DNA of 64,000 bases from Pelodera strongyloides (Eukaryota > Nematoda > Chromadorea > Rhabditida > Rhabditidae): positions 124,001-188,000 of the forward strand of contig JAANDG010000145.1 in NCBI GenBank assembly GCA_036852015.1. The letters run 5' to 3'. The notes under the pieces are model-generated. The model saw only the letters and a program-made list of their open reading frames with translations. It was not told where the DNA came from and ran no database searches. Positions 35,689-48,154 of this stretch are shown here, piece after piece. The stretch's first letter is position 1. Each line of letters opens with the position of its first letter. The position numbers were made by a program, and so were the translations under genes.

Positions 35689-38429
35689 ATGTACTTTGAA
35701 GAGTCTCTCGTCTTTTCTGAAAGTACACGGAGGGTGATCGTCGGAGTCGCCTACTTTGCACTTGGTGAGTCCAAAGTGGAATCTTACGGTAAACAAAGGT
35801 AATTAAGAACCAGACAATTGCTCAACTCTTGCTGGCAATTCATGACGCTTTGTGTGGGATATCAGGTTACACAGGAGAATGAAAACCCCGATTTCGCCCC
35901 GATTCTTTCAAACAATCCCGATTTCGCCCCGATTCTTTCAAAATACCCCGATTTTGCCCCGATTTTTTTCCAAAAAAAAAAACCCACTTCGCCCCGATCA
36001 CGGCCCGATTTTTTGAGGGACTTGATCGGGGCGAAATCGGGGTTTTTGGTTTCACATGTAGGAACACATAATAAGCAAAATTTCACGTTAAAATAAAAAT
36101 GTAATGCAATTAATTGCAATGGCAAAAATTGCTGATCGCTGACGCTCGTTCAGGAACGCTGACTGCTTCTCTAAACCTCTCGGTTCTCTCTGTTATTCCG
36201 GATTGTACTGACCACCTGCCCCCTCATGCCCTCACATTTTTCTCTGCTCAACTCTTCGCTAATATATTCACGGTCATGTCAATGTCGATACCAGTTCCTT
36301 ACATGTTGGGTGGGTTCTTTTTTTTTTTCTTACGTTTTCTAATTTTAGTATTCTAGGTATTCACAAAGAGCTGTAATTTTCAATAAAACTTTTTTTTTCA
36401 ACTGGTTTCTTAGACCCGCTAACAATGAGGAACTTTCTTATGAATGTACTATTGTATTTCAGCCGTGAACAAATCATATTTTATGAATCCAATTTTGAAA
36501 AAGGCGCCGGCTGTGATATACATGACGTCTGCCATAACTGCAGGTAACGTTTTTAGATGGCTGCATTATGATTTTGATGAGATTCTTACCAGAGTGACTG
36601 GTCAACGTCAATTGCAAAAAAATCGAGGGGATAAACAACTAATTTTAGCCTTTTTGAATTCTATCACATAACTCTTTTCTCATAAATTTTCTAATGTCTT
36701 GTTTTGCATATGTTTAGGCGCTTTGCAATTCTGGAGCGGCGTGCACAGAAATCTTACAGTTGTTTTCCCGATTTATACGTGAGTCATATACACAATTGGA
36801 CAAGTAATGGGCTGTAAATAGAATAAAAAAATTCAAAAAATCTTATAATAAACACTTTTGGCTAGCTTCTAGGCATAATACGGTACATATAAGACGTAAT
36901 TCGCCTATTTTTGAAGCTGACTGCTGCAAATTGCAGTTGGTAGTGGTGTGCCCGTGTACATAAACCGTGTAACTGGATCAAATGCTTTCCTTTTCCTTTC
37001 CTATAAATTCATACATATTTTCAGTCTCTTCATCTTTTCCAACCTTATGACAGTGATCACCATTGTCATGTCATTTGCGTACGCTGTGAGTTGTGTGATT
37101 GATATCGATCGGGAAAATAAGTGAGTTTGCATGTCATTTTTTCATACCGATAGTATTTATCGTCGACTTCGATCCCGTAAAACTTTTGAGGTGAACTGCC
37201 ACTGAGCCAGGATTCACCAGCATTTCCGTGGACCACGGAAGTTACGGGCAGAGACGCGTTTTTTAACGAGACTGTGCTCCGTGGGATGCATAACTCTGGA
37301 AAAGCCTCTTTCCTGTGTACGGGTATCTGTACCAAGATTTTACTTGAGTCAGCTCCATCTTTCAGTGGAATCATGCACTTCGAAGTGGAAAAATTATCAT
37401 GGACACGAACTAATTCCGAATGGATTTATTCGGAAACGGCTCTCGCCTATGCTTCACTAATTTCACTTATGATTTATGCCCTGTCTATATGCGATCTCCT
37501 TTATAAGTAAGTTTTCGCTTATTTGAGATCTGATATAGGAAAACTGAAATTGTTTTATTGATTTATGCACATTTTATGGAAAACACTGCCAATTTTTTTT
37601 TACTGTGGCTAATACCTTGTAAATTAGCTTCAATATTGTTTGGTGGTTATAAATAGGCGTGAGATTGAAATGAACTGACTAGGATAAGGACCAAGACAGG
37701 CCCTAAGATGTCAGTGTAGTAAGGTCACTAAGAAGGGTCCTTACCTTACTACTTTCGTTCACCTATTATGCATTTTTGTGAGAAAAGTTCACCAAGTTTC
37801 ACAATTCAGAGTGATCTATACTTCTTCTCTGCCGCCTCCCGAAGAAAACGAGGAGGAAGGTCCTCCCTCGCCACTCTCTCGTCTGCGTCTCATCATTTTG
37901 CACCTTCTCTCCGATTGCGTCTTTGCCTTCCTAATTCTCCTTCCTTCATTGGGTGATTCTATTATGTCTTCTGTTCTCTATGACCTCATCAGAATATACG
38001 GTCTTGCGGCCTGGCCTACCATTTCGTCTGCGATTCACACACCACTAATTGCACATGTAAGTTGTATTCGTCTTCATCTTTGTTCCAAGACATTGAACTC
38101 GATGATAAATGACATGGCCCAGTTATGCTGCATACTTGCATACTTACATATCTGGCAACGACCACGCATGTCGCTTTATTGGCTTCGTACTGACAATTAT
38201 CACCTATCTAAAGCTCACCATTGTAATAAGCCGCACGTACTTGGTCATCCACAGGCAATACTAAATTCTAAGAGTTGTACTTACCATTGGTTCACACCGA
38301 CTTTTCATTTAGGCCCTAAAAGTGCGGGTTCGTTTTGTCCTCTTGGCCTGTCTCGGACCAGGGCAAGAGAACGGAAACGGAAACCAACCGAGACAACAAC
38401 AACATAATAGGATGAGATTAGCTGTGTGA
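35689..38429 (+). CDS. multi-pass membrane protein, GPCR-like
   Basis: Seven exons join in phase: 35689-35764, 36463-36543, 36718-36778, 37025-37120, 37207-37506, 37810-38056, 38313-38429 (978 nt, 325 residues, TGA). Six clear hydrophobic spans: RRVIVGVAYFALGAV, VIYMTSAITAGALQFW, YTLFIFSNLMTVITIVMSFA, ALAYASLISLMIYALSI, LRLIILHLLSDCVFAFLILL, and YDLIRIYGLAAWPTISSAI running into HTPLI. The third is followed by DIDREN and the last resembles the N/D-P-x-x-Y end of a class A receptor, so a divergent GPCR is suggested. A ~75-residue polar segment with two Cys (37207-37430) stands where helix 4 would be. The start Met and the weak acceptor CACTGAG before 37207 are the least secure points. I cannot name the family. 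Confidence 0.68.
35880..36050. repeat. hairpin element with tandem CCCCGATTTCGCCCCGAT units
   Basis: Three units of CCCCGATTT(C/T)GCCCCGATT on the left face one inverted unit ATCGGGGCGAAATCGGGG on the right, so the element folds back on itself. Same architecture and near-identical core as the block at 1-467, but GCGAAATC replaces CCATATC. It lies in the first intron of the GPCR-like gene. Confidence 0.88.
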
Positions 38430-39215
38430 ACTGGATGATGCGGGATACTCTCTGCGATGCGCCGCGAGCACTTCGCGAAGGTTTAGCAGTGCGACGCCGC
38501 GGTTTTAATTGTACGCGACAAAAAACATGCGCACGGTCTCTATTTCTCGCGAGACTGCGCGCCAAGTGCCATTTACTGACCAGGTTCTCACAGCGAGCCA
38601 CCTGACTGTTCTAGATGAAACGAGTCGAGTTCAGTCTTCCAAATAGAGTTGAGTCTTCAGTCTTCCAAAATTTATTCCACAACTTGAAATTTCTGCGCAC
38701 ACATTGAGGGCCCACTACTACGAGTGGGGTGGGCCAATAATTGGCCGGGCGTAAGGAGCAGCTGACCATTCCGTGTACGCGAAATTAAAATGCAGCTAGT
38801 TTTGTAATTAGATCGTCAGCATATTCCTAAGCCTAAGCCTAAGCCTAAGCCGAAGCCTAAGCCTAAGCCTAAGCATGATGAAACCATGTCTTATCGTTAT
38901 TTCCTATATGAACTATGATTATATTAAAATATGTTCTTAGATCGTAACGATTACATATCACTTGAAACCTTGTTGATATTGTGTTTGCGTTTTTTTGCGT
39001 ATGATGATTGTGCTTTTTTGTATGTGGTCTTTTTATTATGTGGCATTCAACAATAATAAACTTTGAAATTTCATTTTTATTAGTACAATTATTTTCAAAT
39101 TATTAAATAAACCCAGATGAGTATCATAAGCATTATACTTATTATAAGGGTAATCGTTGTTACTTTTTATTATTAAATAGTTGAAAGGGAAAGATCCAAA
39201 ACCGACTAGAAATAA
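38430..39215. other. convergent spacer with telomere-like run
   Basis: Lies between the plus-strand GPCR-like gene and the minus-strand secreted gene. The first 180 bp is locally GC-rich (GATGCGCCGCGAGCACTTCG). A duplicated CAGTCTTCCAAA word is at about 38631 and 38657. The TTAGGC-type run at 38826-38874 follows. Confidence 0.55.
38826..38874 (-). repeat. interstitial telomeric repeat (TTAGGC)8
   Basis: Eight consecutive CCTAAG units on the plus strand (TTAGGC on the minus strand), one with a T-to-G change. TTAGGC is the telomere repeat of rhabditid and ascarid nematodes. A second run in the same orientation is at 63005-63046. Confidence 0.93.
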
Positions 39216-40736
39216 TCAGTGCTTAGCCAACTTCTTCTTTACATAAGGCGAGTAGCCACCGTAGTAATAATTTTGCAAAGCATTTCTGAGGTACTGTCCT
39301 GAAGGAGGCATACTGTACATGGCATTGTTATTCAGGCCACGAGCTCCATTAATTCCAGTGACTCCGCCCATTGGATTGACTCCGCCCAGTGGGTTAACTC
39401 CGCCCATTGGATTAACTCCGCCCATCGGGTTAACTCCACCCATTACGGAATTCCCTGTCATTCCGTAGTTCACTCCATTACCGGCGTACATCGGTGCAGC
39501 TGATTGGCGAGCCACATACGGATGGGTCCCATAGCGAGGACTGGCCGCACTATAGTGCACTCCACTACGAGATACGGTAGGATATTGTTGGGGCCAGTTG
39601 GAATATGAGGACGGATACTGCATCAATGCTGAAATGATACTAATTTTATTCTGCTACAAGAGTTGTATCATTTTCCAGAGAAAACGTATTTTCAAAATAA
39701 ATGCCTATTCAGCTCCATGCAATAAGCCTTTCTTTACGAATATTGAATGTTAAAGCGAAATGCTAGCCCCTTTGGAAAATTTGCGTATGATAAGCAAATC
39801 CTATGTATCCTATGCTAATTTTGTACGATTGCCGTGGACGATCGTACACAATTAGCATAGGATACATATGATTTGCTTATCATATGCAAATTTTCCAAAG
39901 GGGCTAGCATTTCGCTTTAACATAAAGTAAGAATATGTAAAGCTTACGATAATTGGATTGCGTTGGAGTTTGCATAATAGGCACGACGTGCGGGATAAAG
40001 AGTGTTTGTGTTTGTAAATTCTTCTTATTTCCATCATTTGGAAGAGTTGCAACGAGCAGCGCAGAAGAATCAGTCAGGGAAACACCTGGAAAATAATTTT
40101 AATTATATAGAAATTCATAAACAATGCATAAACAGTTTTTTCGTACAAGTTTCATAAGAGAAGGTCATTAGGCTATTTTCTAACCATTTTCCTCTCCTTC
40201 AATTACACGTACAGATGGAAGTTGGTTTTCCTGAAATAATAAGAAATACAAACATTTAAAATAGAATGTTATTTAATTTGTAAAATTAATTTTATATTAA
40301 AGTCTGTAGTGATTAGCTTTTGGTTTGGTAGATGGAAGCGGACTGTAGCATGGTGTGTTTTGACAGCTATAATATCCCCCTGCAACATTATGATTTTCGT
40401 TTCCTAGTTTTACTGATCAAGTAGCTTGCACTTACGCCGAGCTTCGAGACGTACTACAATTATAATTCTCAAATTATTTTATTACCTGGTTCTCTATATC
40501 CCCAGCCCTATTCGCCTTCATGAATTGATACATCGGATATTGCACTAAAATCGTATGTCCAGCCGATGACGTTTCCGGTTTGGAAGAAATTTTCTAAATT
40601 TAAAAAATTAAATTATTTATTTATTTATTTTATCTTATTATGCTATTATATTTAAAATAAAATGAAATAAAGGAAAGGATTAACTCACGGCTAGAGCAAT
40701 GGAAAATAAGCAGGATAAAGTGAAAGCAGACTTCAT
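39216..40736 (-). CDS. secreted protein with GGVNPM repeats
   Basis: Five exons: 40736-40689, 40593-40486, 40230-40185, 40085-39948, 39628-39216 (753 nt, 250 residues, TGA). Exon 1 is exactly a signal peptide, MKSAFTLSCLFSIALA. The mature protein has a short charged region, a hydrophobic-polar middle (VSLTDSSALLVATLPNDG) and a Tyr/Pro/Ser-rich stretch (MQYPSSYSNWPQQYPT). About four and a half GGVNPM/GGVNPL repeats follow, then an N/Y-rich end with a basic C-terminus (YSPYVKKKLAKH). No enzyme domain is seen. Low-complexity repeat proteins of this kind in nematodes are often cuticle, eggshell or extracellular matrix components (inference). Intron 4 hosts a 171-bp palindromic TTAA element. Confidence 0.85.
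39750..39920. mobile_element. palindromic TTAA element, family C copy
   Basis: A 171-bp near-perfect palindrome, almost identical to 15293-15462 (same ends TTAAAGCGAAATGCTAGC and same apex GATTGCCGTGGACGATCG). In intron 4 of the secreted GGVNPM protein gene. Confidence 0.92.
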
Positions 40737-40792
40737 AGTATGTAGTAAATTTCAAACGTGATTGTGTTATATCCAATAGAAAAATTCCAACG

Positions 40793-40799
40793 TTATATA
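40793..40799 (-). promoter_or_regulatory. TATA box candidate for the GGVNPM protein gene
   Basis: TATATAA on the minus strand, 57 bp upstream of the ATG at 40736. Spacing is typical for a short-leader nematode promoter. Confidence 0.55.
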
Positions 40800-41889
40800 C
40801 CTTCCCTCGGATTTAGTTTATAAAGGATAGTAATACATGTTCTAAATATTAAGCTGTTTACTGGAGGATTGACATGGTTATTTTCTTTACGCTCTGGTTG
40901 TTTTTCCTAACTATTCAAAAATATCTTTTGTTACGACTAACCTGTGCAACGCAGTACATACATAATCCTTTGTTAGCGCGATAGCGCTAACATAGTTTGG
41001 GTTTGATCCGAGAGCCCTTTTTTCCAGTTTTCACCCTGAATTTGGTCCTAGACCAAAAATAGAAATTCTTTTGATCTAATGAGTGAAAAGACCACATTTC
41101 ATAATATCTGCGAAAATTTCAGATAAAAATATCAAATTACACGGAATTTATGACCAAATAAGCAAAATTTGCAAAACATGTGGAAGAAATGTCTGTGTGT
41201 CCGTGTGCACCCCCCCCCCCCCCCTCAAAGAGAAAGAGAACCTTAGTCTTGCGCGCACCCAATTAACTAACGGACGGTATTTTAGACGCCTAATTTATTG
41301 AGTACTTTATTTGCAAACGAAATTATGAATCATTATAGTCTTAATTATTAGTTTCATTTTTATGTTCTTTAGGTAAATAACTCTAACAAGTCTCTAACTT
41401 GTAATTCCGCGCTAACAGTCCGCGCCGTTGAAACACAATACAACGTTTCAGGGGTATATTTCTTCACGGCAAAAGTACTTATTAGTTACTAAATATTATT
41501 ATTATTGTTGCCAACTAGGTAATTAAAGTGAATAAAGTTAAGTCGCCCGGGGGAAGGGGTTGTCAAATATTTTCAAAATTCAATCTAAAAATCATGAAGC
41601 TCGGCTGATGAAAGCACGTATGGAATTTCTGCAAAATCAAAGAACAATTTTAAGAAACCCCAATTTGTTTGTGCACACAAGTGTCTAAAACTAATAGTAA
41701 CTAAAACGTCTAATAGTAACTAAACCGACTAAACATGCAACCATCCGAAGTGGTTATTTCCGGTTACCTATGATGCCTATGAAGGGAAAGCACATTATTG
41801 ATTGATTGCCGCGATTTTTTTTCTAATTATGCTGATTTGCAAGGAAATGTAGTTTTCGAAAATCCGTTCAAAAACCCACTGTAGCCGCT
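40800..41889. other. AT-rich spacer before the giant palindrome
   Basis: No supported gene. It carries a 15-base C homopolymer at 41210-41224, unusual in this AT-rich setting. Confidence 0.55.
41210..41224. repeat. 15-bp poly-C (poly-G) tract
   Basis: Uninterrupted run of 15 C. In Caenorhabditis such G-tracts are stabilised by the DOG-1/FANCJ helicase (family knowledge). Confidence 0.9.
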
Positions 41890-44800
41890 TTAAAGGGTCA
41901 GGCTCACGAGATAAACTATATTTTTATACTTTAATATAATGTTCATATTTCCATACGAGGTTTACACATATATGGAAATGTCATTGTTTGGATACAGCAA
42001 TTAGAATCCGCAATTATAATGTCCGGACACTCCATATTATCTTCTTTTTTTTTGCATATTAAAGGGTCAGGCCCATTTCAAATGACCCATATTTTTGATG
42101 ATTCCATCTAGTTCTCGATGTCAAATATAGTAGGATGCAATATTTTTCTTATTTTCAAGCGCAAAATTCACACACTACTACTCCTACTCGGCCGCGCGCG
42201 TCAAATCGATATTCCGGTCATTAGTCATAATTTTAAAATATACCATAATAATCTACTAGTCATACTGATCAATTTGATATATTAAAATTATTAAAAACAT
42301 TGATTATTAAAAATTATTAATTATTAAAAATATCAATTAATGAGTTTTTACTCTGATAATTATTCTAATTACCTTTCCTAACCTTGCTGAGTTACCTTGC
42401 TTGTTTGTTATAATTACTTGTTGACTGTGGACCCTCCACTGAGAACTTGTTCGGACTGGCTCAAATTAATGATCTCTCCAACCTAATCGTGCCCTCCACT
42501 AAGACGTTGTTCTCTCGCCTACCCCCGTTGAGCCAATCACTGCGCAGCTGCCCTATTGCCTATCAGCTGTTGAAGAAAGATTTGCATAAGCTTTACATAA
42601 CAAATTGTAGTGAACGGAAAAAAAATAAAAATAAAAAAAGACGGAATCGGAACGTGATTCGTACACTAACCTCATAGTCAAATTAAAAAGACCGGGATTT
42701 TTTATATCTCTCGAGATACGAGACTAAGACAACAAATTGATTGATTTAAACAGGATTACTAGAACTATTCAGTACTCTTATATGTAATAATAAATAGTCT
42801 AAATTGAACTCAAGAGCTGATTAATGATTGTAATTAATTAGAATAATTTGTATTATTTAACACTTGTTATCAAAACATTGGCATAATTCGATTAATTGTT
42901 ATCTTTTGTCACGGTATTGGACTATCTATATCTCGAAGTATCTTGATCTCGAGCAACAGTAATTAATTAATTAAATTAATAATTAAGATATATTTGTAAT
43001 CCTTAAGTGACCAACTTCTGGCATCCCCAATTCTCCGACTCAATAGTCCTATCACAAACGCTCACACCGGTTAGAACGTACCTCCCCTCTGTGAAAAAAT
43101 GTTCTGTCACCTGGTCCAACTAGTCATCTGCTTGCGACACTTGGTATCTGTTTCAATCATATTATCATGAAGAAAAGAAATAATCACACAAGCAAACTTT
43201 AGATTAGCATTATTGTTCACTAAGACAACAAATTGATTGATATAAACATAACTTTAAATACGCCAATCCGTAATAATAACGGTTTCTGTTACAGCTGCAA
43301 TAAAGTGATTATTGTAGTACAATTGATCTTAACTTTTTCCCTTTTTTCTTTTGGCCTCTAGCCTCGACAGGTATCAATGTGGGTCAGAACAGTTTGATCA
43401 ATGGTGACCGAAATATTACAATCGCTGACACACAGTTGCGTTCAAATTGGTTCACTACCACATAAAAGGGCATACACGCATACAATACTGTTGCATCTTC
43501 ATATCATGTATCTAATTCTCTTATAACTGCAATGAAGTTACCACTCCACTCCTACGACTCCTCCACCGATACTGATACATCCTTTCAAAATAGTTCAAAG
43601 CTTCTTTTCATATCTTTCTAACTCACGGAGCTTGGAACTCAAGTGGGCACAAATTGTAATGAGCAATTCCCACGGAACAAGTTCTTTTCTCATTTTTGCC
43701 ACGCAGCAATCCAAGTAAGATCATTTGTTGCCAAGAAAAACAAGACGTAATCGCACATAATACTCAGAAAAAGGTGAGACAATAATCATTGTTAGATAAT
43801 AACCACGCCCATCTATACTAATTGCAAGCATGCGTTAGGTAAGCTGGCATGCGGTGTCTAGTAGAAATTTAGGCTACAAATAAAGCATTGCACAAAAACT
43901 AAAGAAATCTGATGTCGTGCTAGTAAATTGCCTAACTCTGTCGACTGGCCCTAATTTCAAACGGTATTACAAAAGGGTTTTCAATAGACGATTATTTTCC
44001 TAGTGTTTTCATCACGAATAGAAGTTTGGGGAGGGCCCTAGCAAGGCGATTCAGTGTACTGGCACATATAACCTGACTTATGAATGACCAAAGTGTCAAT
44101 CCAGTGATATATATATATATACAAGTAATGATTGCTTACTGGTCGACAACAGGGTTAATATCCAAGAATAAACCATCTATATGATTTCACTGTGTGACTG
44201 TCTTATATGTAGAACGAACACCAAGGAAAAGAGGAGTTTGAGGTGACTTCGCCCTTGCTCTTTCCTATATTTGACAGCTTTAACAGTCACTCAAGACAAC
44301 CCACCCTACTTACGAGGTATGTCAGGGCTTTTTAAGGAATGTTTGGTGCACATCAAATGGATAATTGTATTGGAATTAGGGGTTGTCAACTTGCATATGT
44401 AGTGTATTAGACTATTAGACACCCTTCTTCTTGTCGGTCACTGGATAGAACATAGATGAAACAATATCGCTTTCCTTTTCCGACCAATTACTCTACTGAA
44501 GAAACTTTATTCGTCGGTTAGTTGAGTATACACGGAAAATCTTCTCTGCTGCTTAGCACTCACACAAAATTGTCTCGGGCCGCGATATAGAACGGTGGTT
44601 TGCAGTTCCGAGATAATGAGGGATAGTCGAAAGTTAATCAACAAGCGTCTCCGGTTGTGAGGGGATGTTCCTAGGTTCCTGCTTTTTTTATGGTGAGCAG
44701 AGCACTATGTACATAATAATAATAATAATAAGCTTACAATATGTGAACCAATCGCACACACAAAGTCATTTCGACCTTTCTTTTTCAACCTTGTGTTGTG

Positions 44801-46017
44801 TAAACAATATCGAAAATAGCATAAAAATTGAAAATAGCACAGTGTATTGGCTGCTCATTTCCGCTTTAAATCCACTATTGTTTTTTTTCACATACAGGAA
44901 ACAAAAGCCAATAAGTTGCTTTTCTTAAATGTACGAAACTAAGGAATTAACATCATTCAAATAGACACTCATTACTCTCCTGTAGACGTGTGAATGAGTA
45001 CTGTTGAACATTGTGTATTATATACTGTCTCATGCACTGATCAAACCATACGCCTCCATTAGTGGCTGTAGTATTTGGATGGCCGATGATAGTACATTCT
45101 CGCCGCAAGACCATAAAACTGTGTTCGAATTAGTGGAATTTGCTTTTATCTTCTAACATAGAAAATATGAGTGTATGGTTAGTTACCGTTCTGAAACTGT
45201 GTATGGTTAGTTACAATTGAAAAATAGGTTCTCGCAAATGGTATTCACCTCCGCATAGATGACATATGGTCATGTTGTGAATAATGTAGCACTTTTTACA
45301 AGGGTTGACACATCGGATACAAATTCTAACCTGTCGTTCACTAATTTATTTATTTTTCTTGTGAATTGGAAGTCAACGTACATTCTTCAAAGTGGAGCAT
45401 TTCAAGGGCAGGTGGAGGAAGGTTGTATGTTTTGGATGTTCTGAGGCAACATCTACAATTACAATCCACAGTTAGTTCATTTAATTTGCAGTTGTAACCT
45501 CTGTATCGTTATACCTACTGGGTGACCTTGAACGTAGACCTGGAAGTGGGAATCTTGCTCAAGCACCTTGAAGGAAGTCCGGTGAAAAAGCAAGCTCTTG
45601 AGGATTTGTAATGAGATATCAGGACGTAATGCCAACACACAAAACGGGTTCAAACGGGTTCGAGGCAGAGGATCTTTCTTTTGACTGTGAATGAGGACTC
45701 AAAGTTCTTAGATGGTTCAACAATGCTTGATGTGGCCGAAAAGGGTTCCTGAAAAGTCCGACGTGTATGTAGGAAGCACACGAGGAAAAGCTTTTCGTTC
45801 ACTTAGAATAAAACATCCCTCCCCTATAATAAAACATCCCTCCCCATGCTAAGCGAGGGTCCATCCTCTGTGTTTAAAATAAATCCAGTTCTCCGGAAGA
45901 TAAAAATGCCAACCAAAAATTCCGCATCTAGAGCCTTGGTAACAAACAAAAAAAATAGTGAACGAACTATGCGTGTTCAGGGTGAAGCCGTGAGTGCCTG
46001 CGGAAGCAAGATACTAA

Positions 46018-46242
46018 ATGTTCCAACTGATTCATACTTGCAACCTTCCAAGTATTCCCTATGAGGACCGCCAGAAACTAAAAATTCATCACTACCTAAA
46101 TCGCTTGGTGGGCATCAGTACCAGCTTAGGGGTGACAAACTTGGAAGAACGATGGGGATTTGCTGAACGTACTGATAAGACCTTACAGACTTCGTACCAA
46201 CAAACTGGCATACCCCTCGTTTCGCTAACCAATTTCCCCTAA
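46018..46242 (+). pseudogene. non-LTR retrotransposon RT C-terminal remnant (left arm)
   Basis: The fragment LPSIPYEDRQKLKIHHYLNR resembles the YE(D/E)RLKxLxLxxLxxRR segment found after the palm in CR1/Jockey-type reverse transcriptases. It is short and isolated. The mirror copy is at 56246-56022. Confidence 0.4.
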
Positions 46243-46414
46243 AACTAAGTGATCAAAATGGGGGAGAAAACATTGTTGGCTAATATTAGGAGTTTCGTAA
46301 AGGATATTTCAACGGTTCACTTACACTTGTCACAAAAGCCATGACTTCGGAATTTCTGTGAAAAGTTGTTTGCGAAAATATCGTGTTGCTCTCTTAATGG
46401 TGTAGTAGCTCACC

Positions 46415-46711
46415 TTGATCGTACAACCTAAGAGGAGTGGTGGTATTTGTGTTCTTGCAAATCCAAATCATATTAGTTGCAAAGAGAATAAAAGTCAAAG
46501 TAATGCAAATTACAAACCATTATGTCTAGACCAGGTTATCTTATGCTTTAGAAAAGCGTTCTTGGAAATCGTATACCGTTTAACATGTTGTACTTCAGTG
46601 GCAGTTACTAGTTTGAATGATGAAATAAATAACATGTGCTTTGCGGTCTTGAGGAATATAGTAATCGGCGATTGCAACATAACTGTTTTTTCTCCTAGTG
46701 ATAAACGGTAA
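46415..46711 (+). pseudogene. possible retrotransposon endonuclease remnant (left arm)
   Basis: A 98-codon frame with KRSGGICVLANPN near its start and VIGDCNITVFSP near its end, similar to the GGDFN-type segment of an AP endonuclease domain. Otherwise unrecognisable. Mirror copy at 55849-55553 with one Pro-to-Ser change. Confidence 0.3.
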
Positions 46712-47399
46712 GGGGGCCTTTAACGAATTTGTAACACAAATAGGATAGATGCTTTGTATATTTGTGACAAGAAACACGCGAGCAACGTATATTTGATCAT
46801 GTGTTCGAAAGCACTCCAATTTTTGTCAAATCTAAATGTGAACCCGCCATTGGCATCTCTGGACACAATACTATCTACAACTTTTACCGTACTCATTTTA
46901 ACCAATCTTATAATAACCAAGTAAACTTCTTTTAATTTAGGAAGTAGAGTAGTCCCCAAGGACAATGACTTTATCAATTGATGGGGGAAACTTCTCTGGG
47001 AACTCGTTTGATGTAAATGATCTGGAACAACAAAATGACTGATGGTAGTGTCTGAATTTGTTCATCTTAAATGTTGATAAAGAATATGGTTTACTTTGCT
47101 TGTATGTTTATAATGAAGAATCGAAATCCATCGAGTGAAAACATGATTCTTATAAGAAAAATAAATTGCAATTTGGAAAAATGTCCTTCACATTTTTTTT
47201 TTTTGCTCGGAGGAAAATAAACTTTTTGATAACTTCGGAAGAAGTTATCTTAGCACCTAACTGCTCTTACAAAAGGAAAATGCTATAACGGAGGAGTAAT
47301 TGTGGACCCAAATACCCAAAATGCCGTTTACCAAGCCAAGTTTAAGGTTGAGTTTATTGGGGGGAGCAATCCAACTCAGTCTTTGTGAAGTATAATGCT

Positions 47400-47460
47400 T
47401 GTCCATTTATGAGCACAAAGAACAAGGTCATCAATGTACAGAAAACATAAACGCCATCGG
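47400..47460 (-). pseudogene. reverse transcriptase YIDD-motif remnant (left arm)
   Basis: On the minus strand a short stretch reads FLYIDDLVLCAHKWTS, matching the Y-x-D-D catalytic motif environment of reverse transcriptases. Flanking frames are broken by stops. The mirror copy is on the plus strand near 54803-54863. Confidence 0.4.
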
Positions 47461-47860
47461 TTTTCCCCTAATGAAGTTTCGAAAGCTAGGAAGTAATAAT
47501 TTTTAACAATTACCTCTGATGATATCGCACCATATCTCTTCAAATATGAAGAAAGAACTAGATGAGCCGCTTGCCATTGCTAATACCACCTTTGAAACAG
47601 GCAAATGCAGGGTACGATTGTTACCCCTGTATCTGAGATTTCAAACCCAACTCTCCCAATTCATTTACGTCCAAATTCAATAAATACTGATATATGTAAG
47701 GCAGTGAAGTGATTGTCCTTCAAGAAATGAATTGATTTGTATTGAACTTAAACTTGTTTACCTGAGAGTCTGTACGGGATCATTAGAGAAAATTCGGTGT
47801 CATTACTAATGCTGGATTGTCAGAAAATTGGCTTTCTTCTCATGAAAAAGGAGAATTATC

Positions 47861-48154
47861 TTGGATATATCAAAGATTTTTGTTAAGGTAGTCCACGCAA
47901 AGTTGATTTTCAAGTTGCAACATGAACTGGGAATTCCTGAACGACTCGTTCAATGGATAAAAGATTTCCTTTCTCAAAACCTGTTTTCCGGTAAAATAAA
48001 TAGTAGACACCCTTTCTATTCGCAGCACCCAAATGGTGCCCCACAGTGCTCAAGTCTAGCACAACTACACGTTTTACATATTTCTGAAGCACATTGGGGC
48101 AGGACAACAAAGCTTTGCCGAACATTTTCATTATGGCATTTCACCGATGATTGA
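47861..48154 (+). pseudogene. non-LTR retrotransposon RT fingers/palm fragment (left arm)
   Basis: DISKIFVKVVHAKLIFKLQH then GIPERLVQWIKDFLSQN matches the D(F/I)SKAFDKVxHxxL...GI...LVxWIxDFLSNR block of LINE reverse transcriptases. The following GVPQGSVL block is decayed to GAPQCSSLAQL. The Asp of AFD is lost (IFV), so it is inactive. Confidence 0.75.

Noticed and set aside
37066..37374. 102-codon minus-strand frame
   Set aside because: Antisense to exons of the GPCR-like gene, with no splice partners on the minus strand.
37778..38407. Single 209-codon plus-strand frame
   Set aside because: It runs through a good donor at 38057 and an intron. Only 37810-38056 fits as an exon of the GPCR-like gene.
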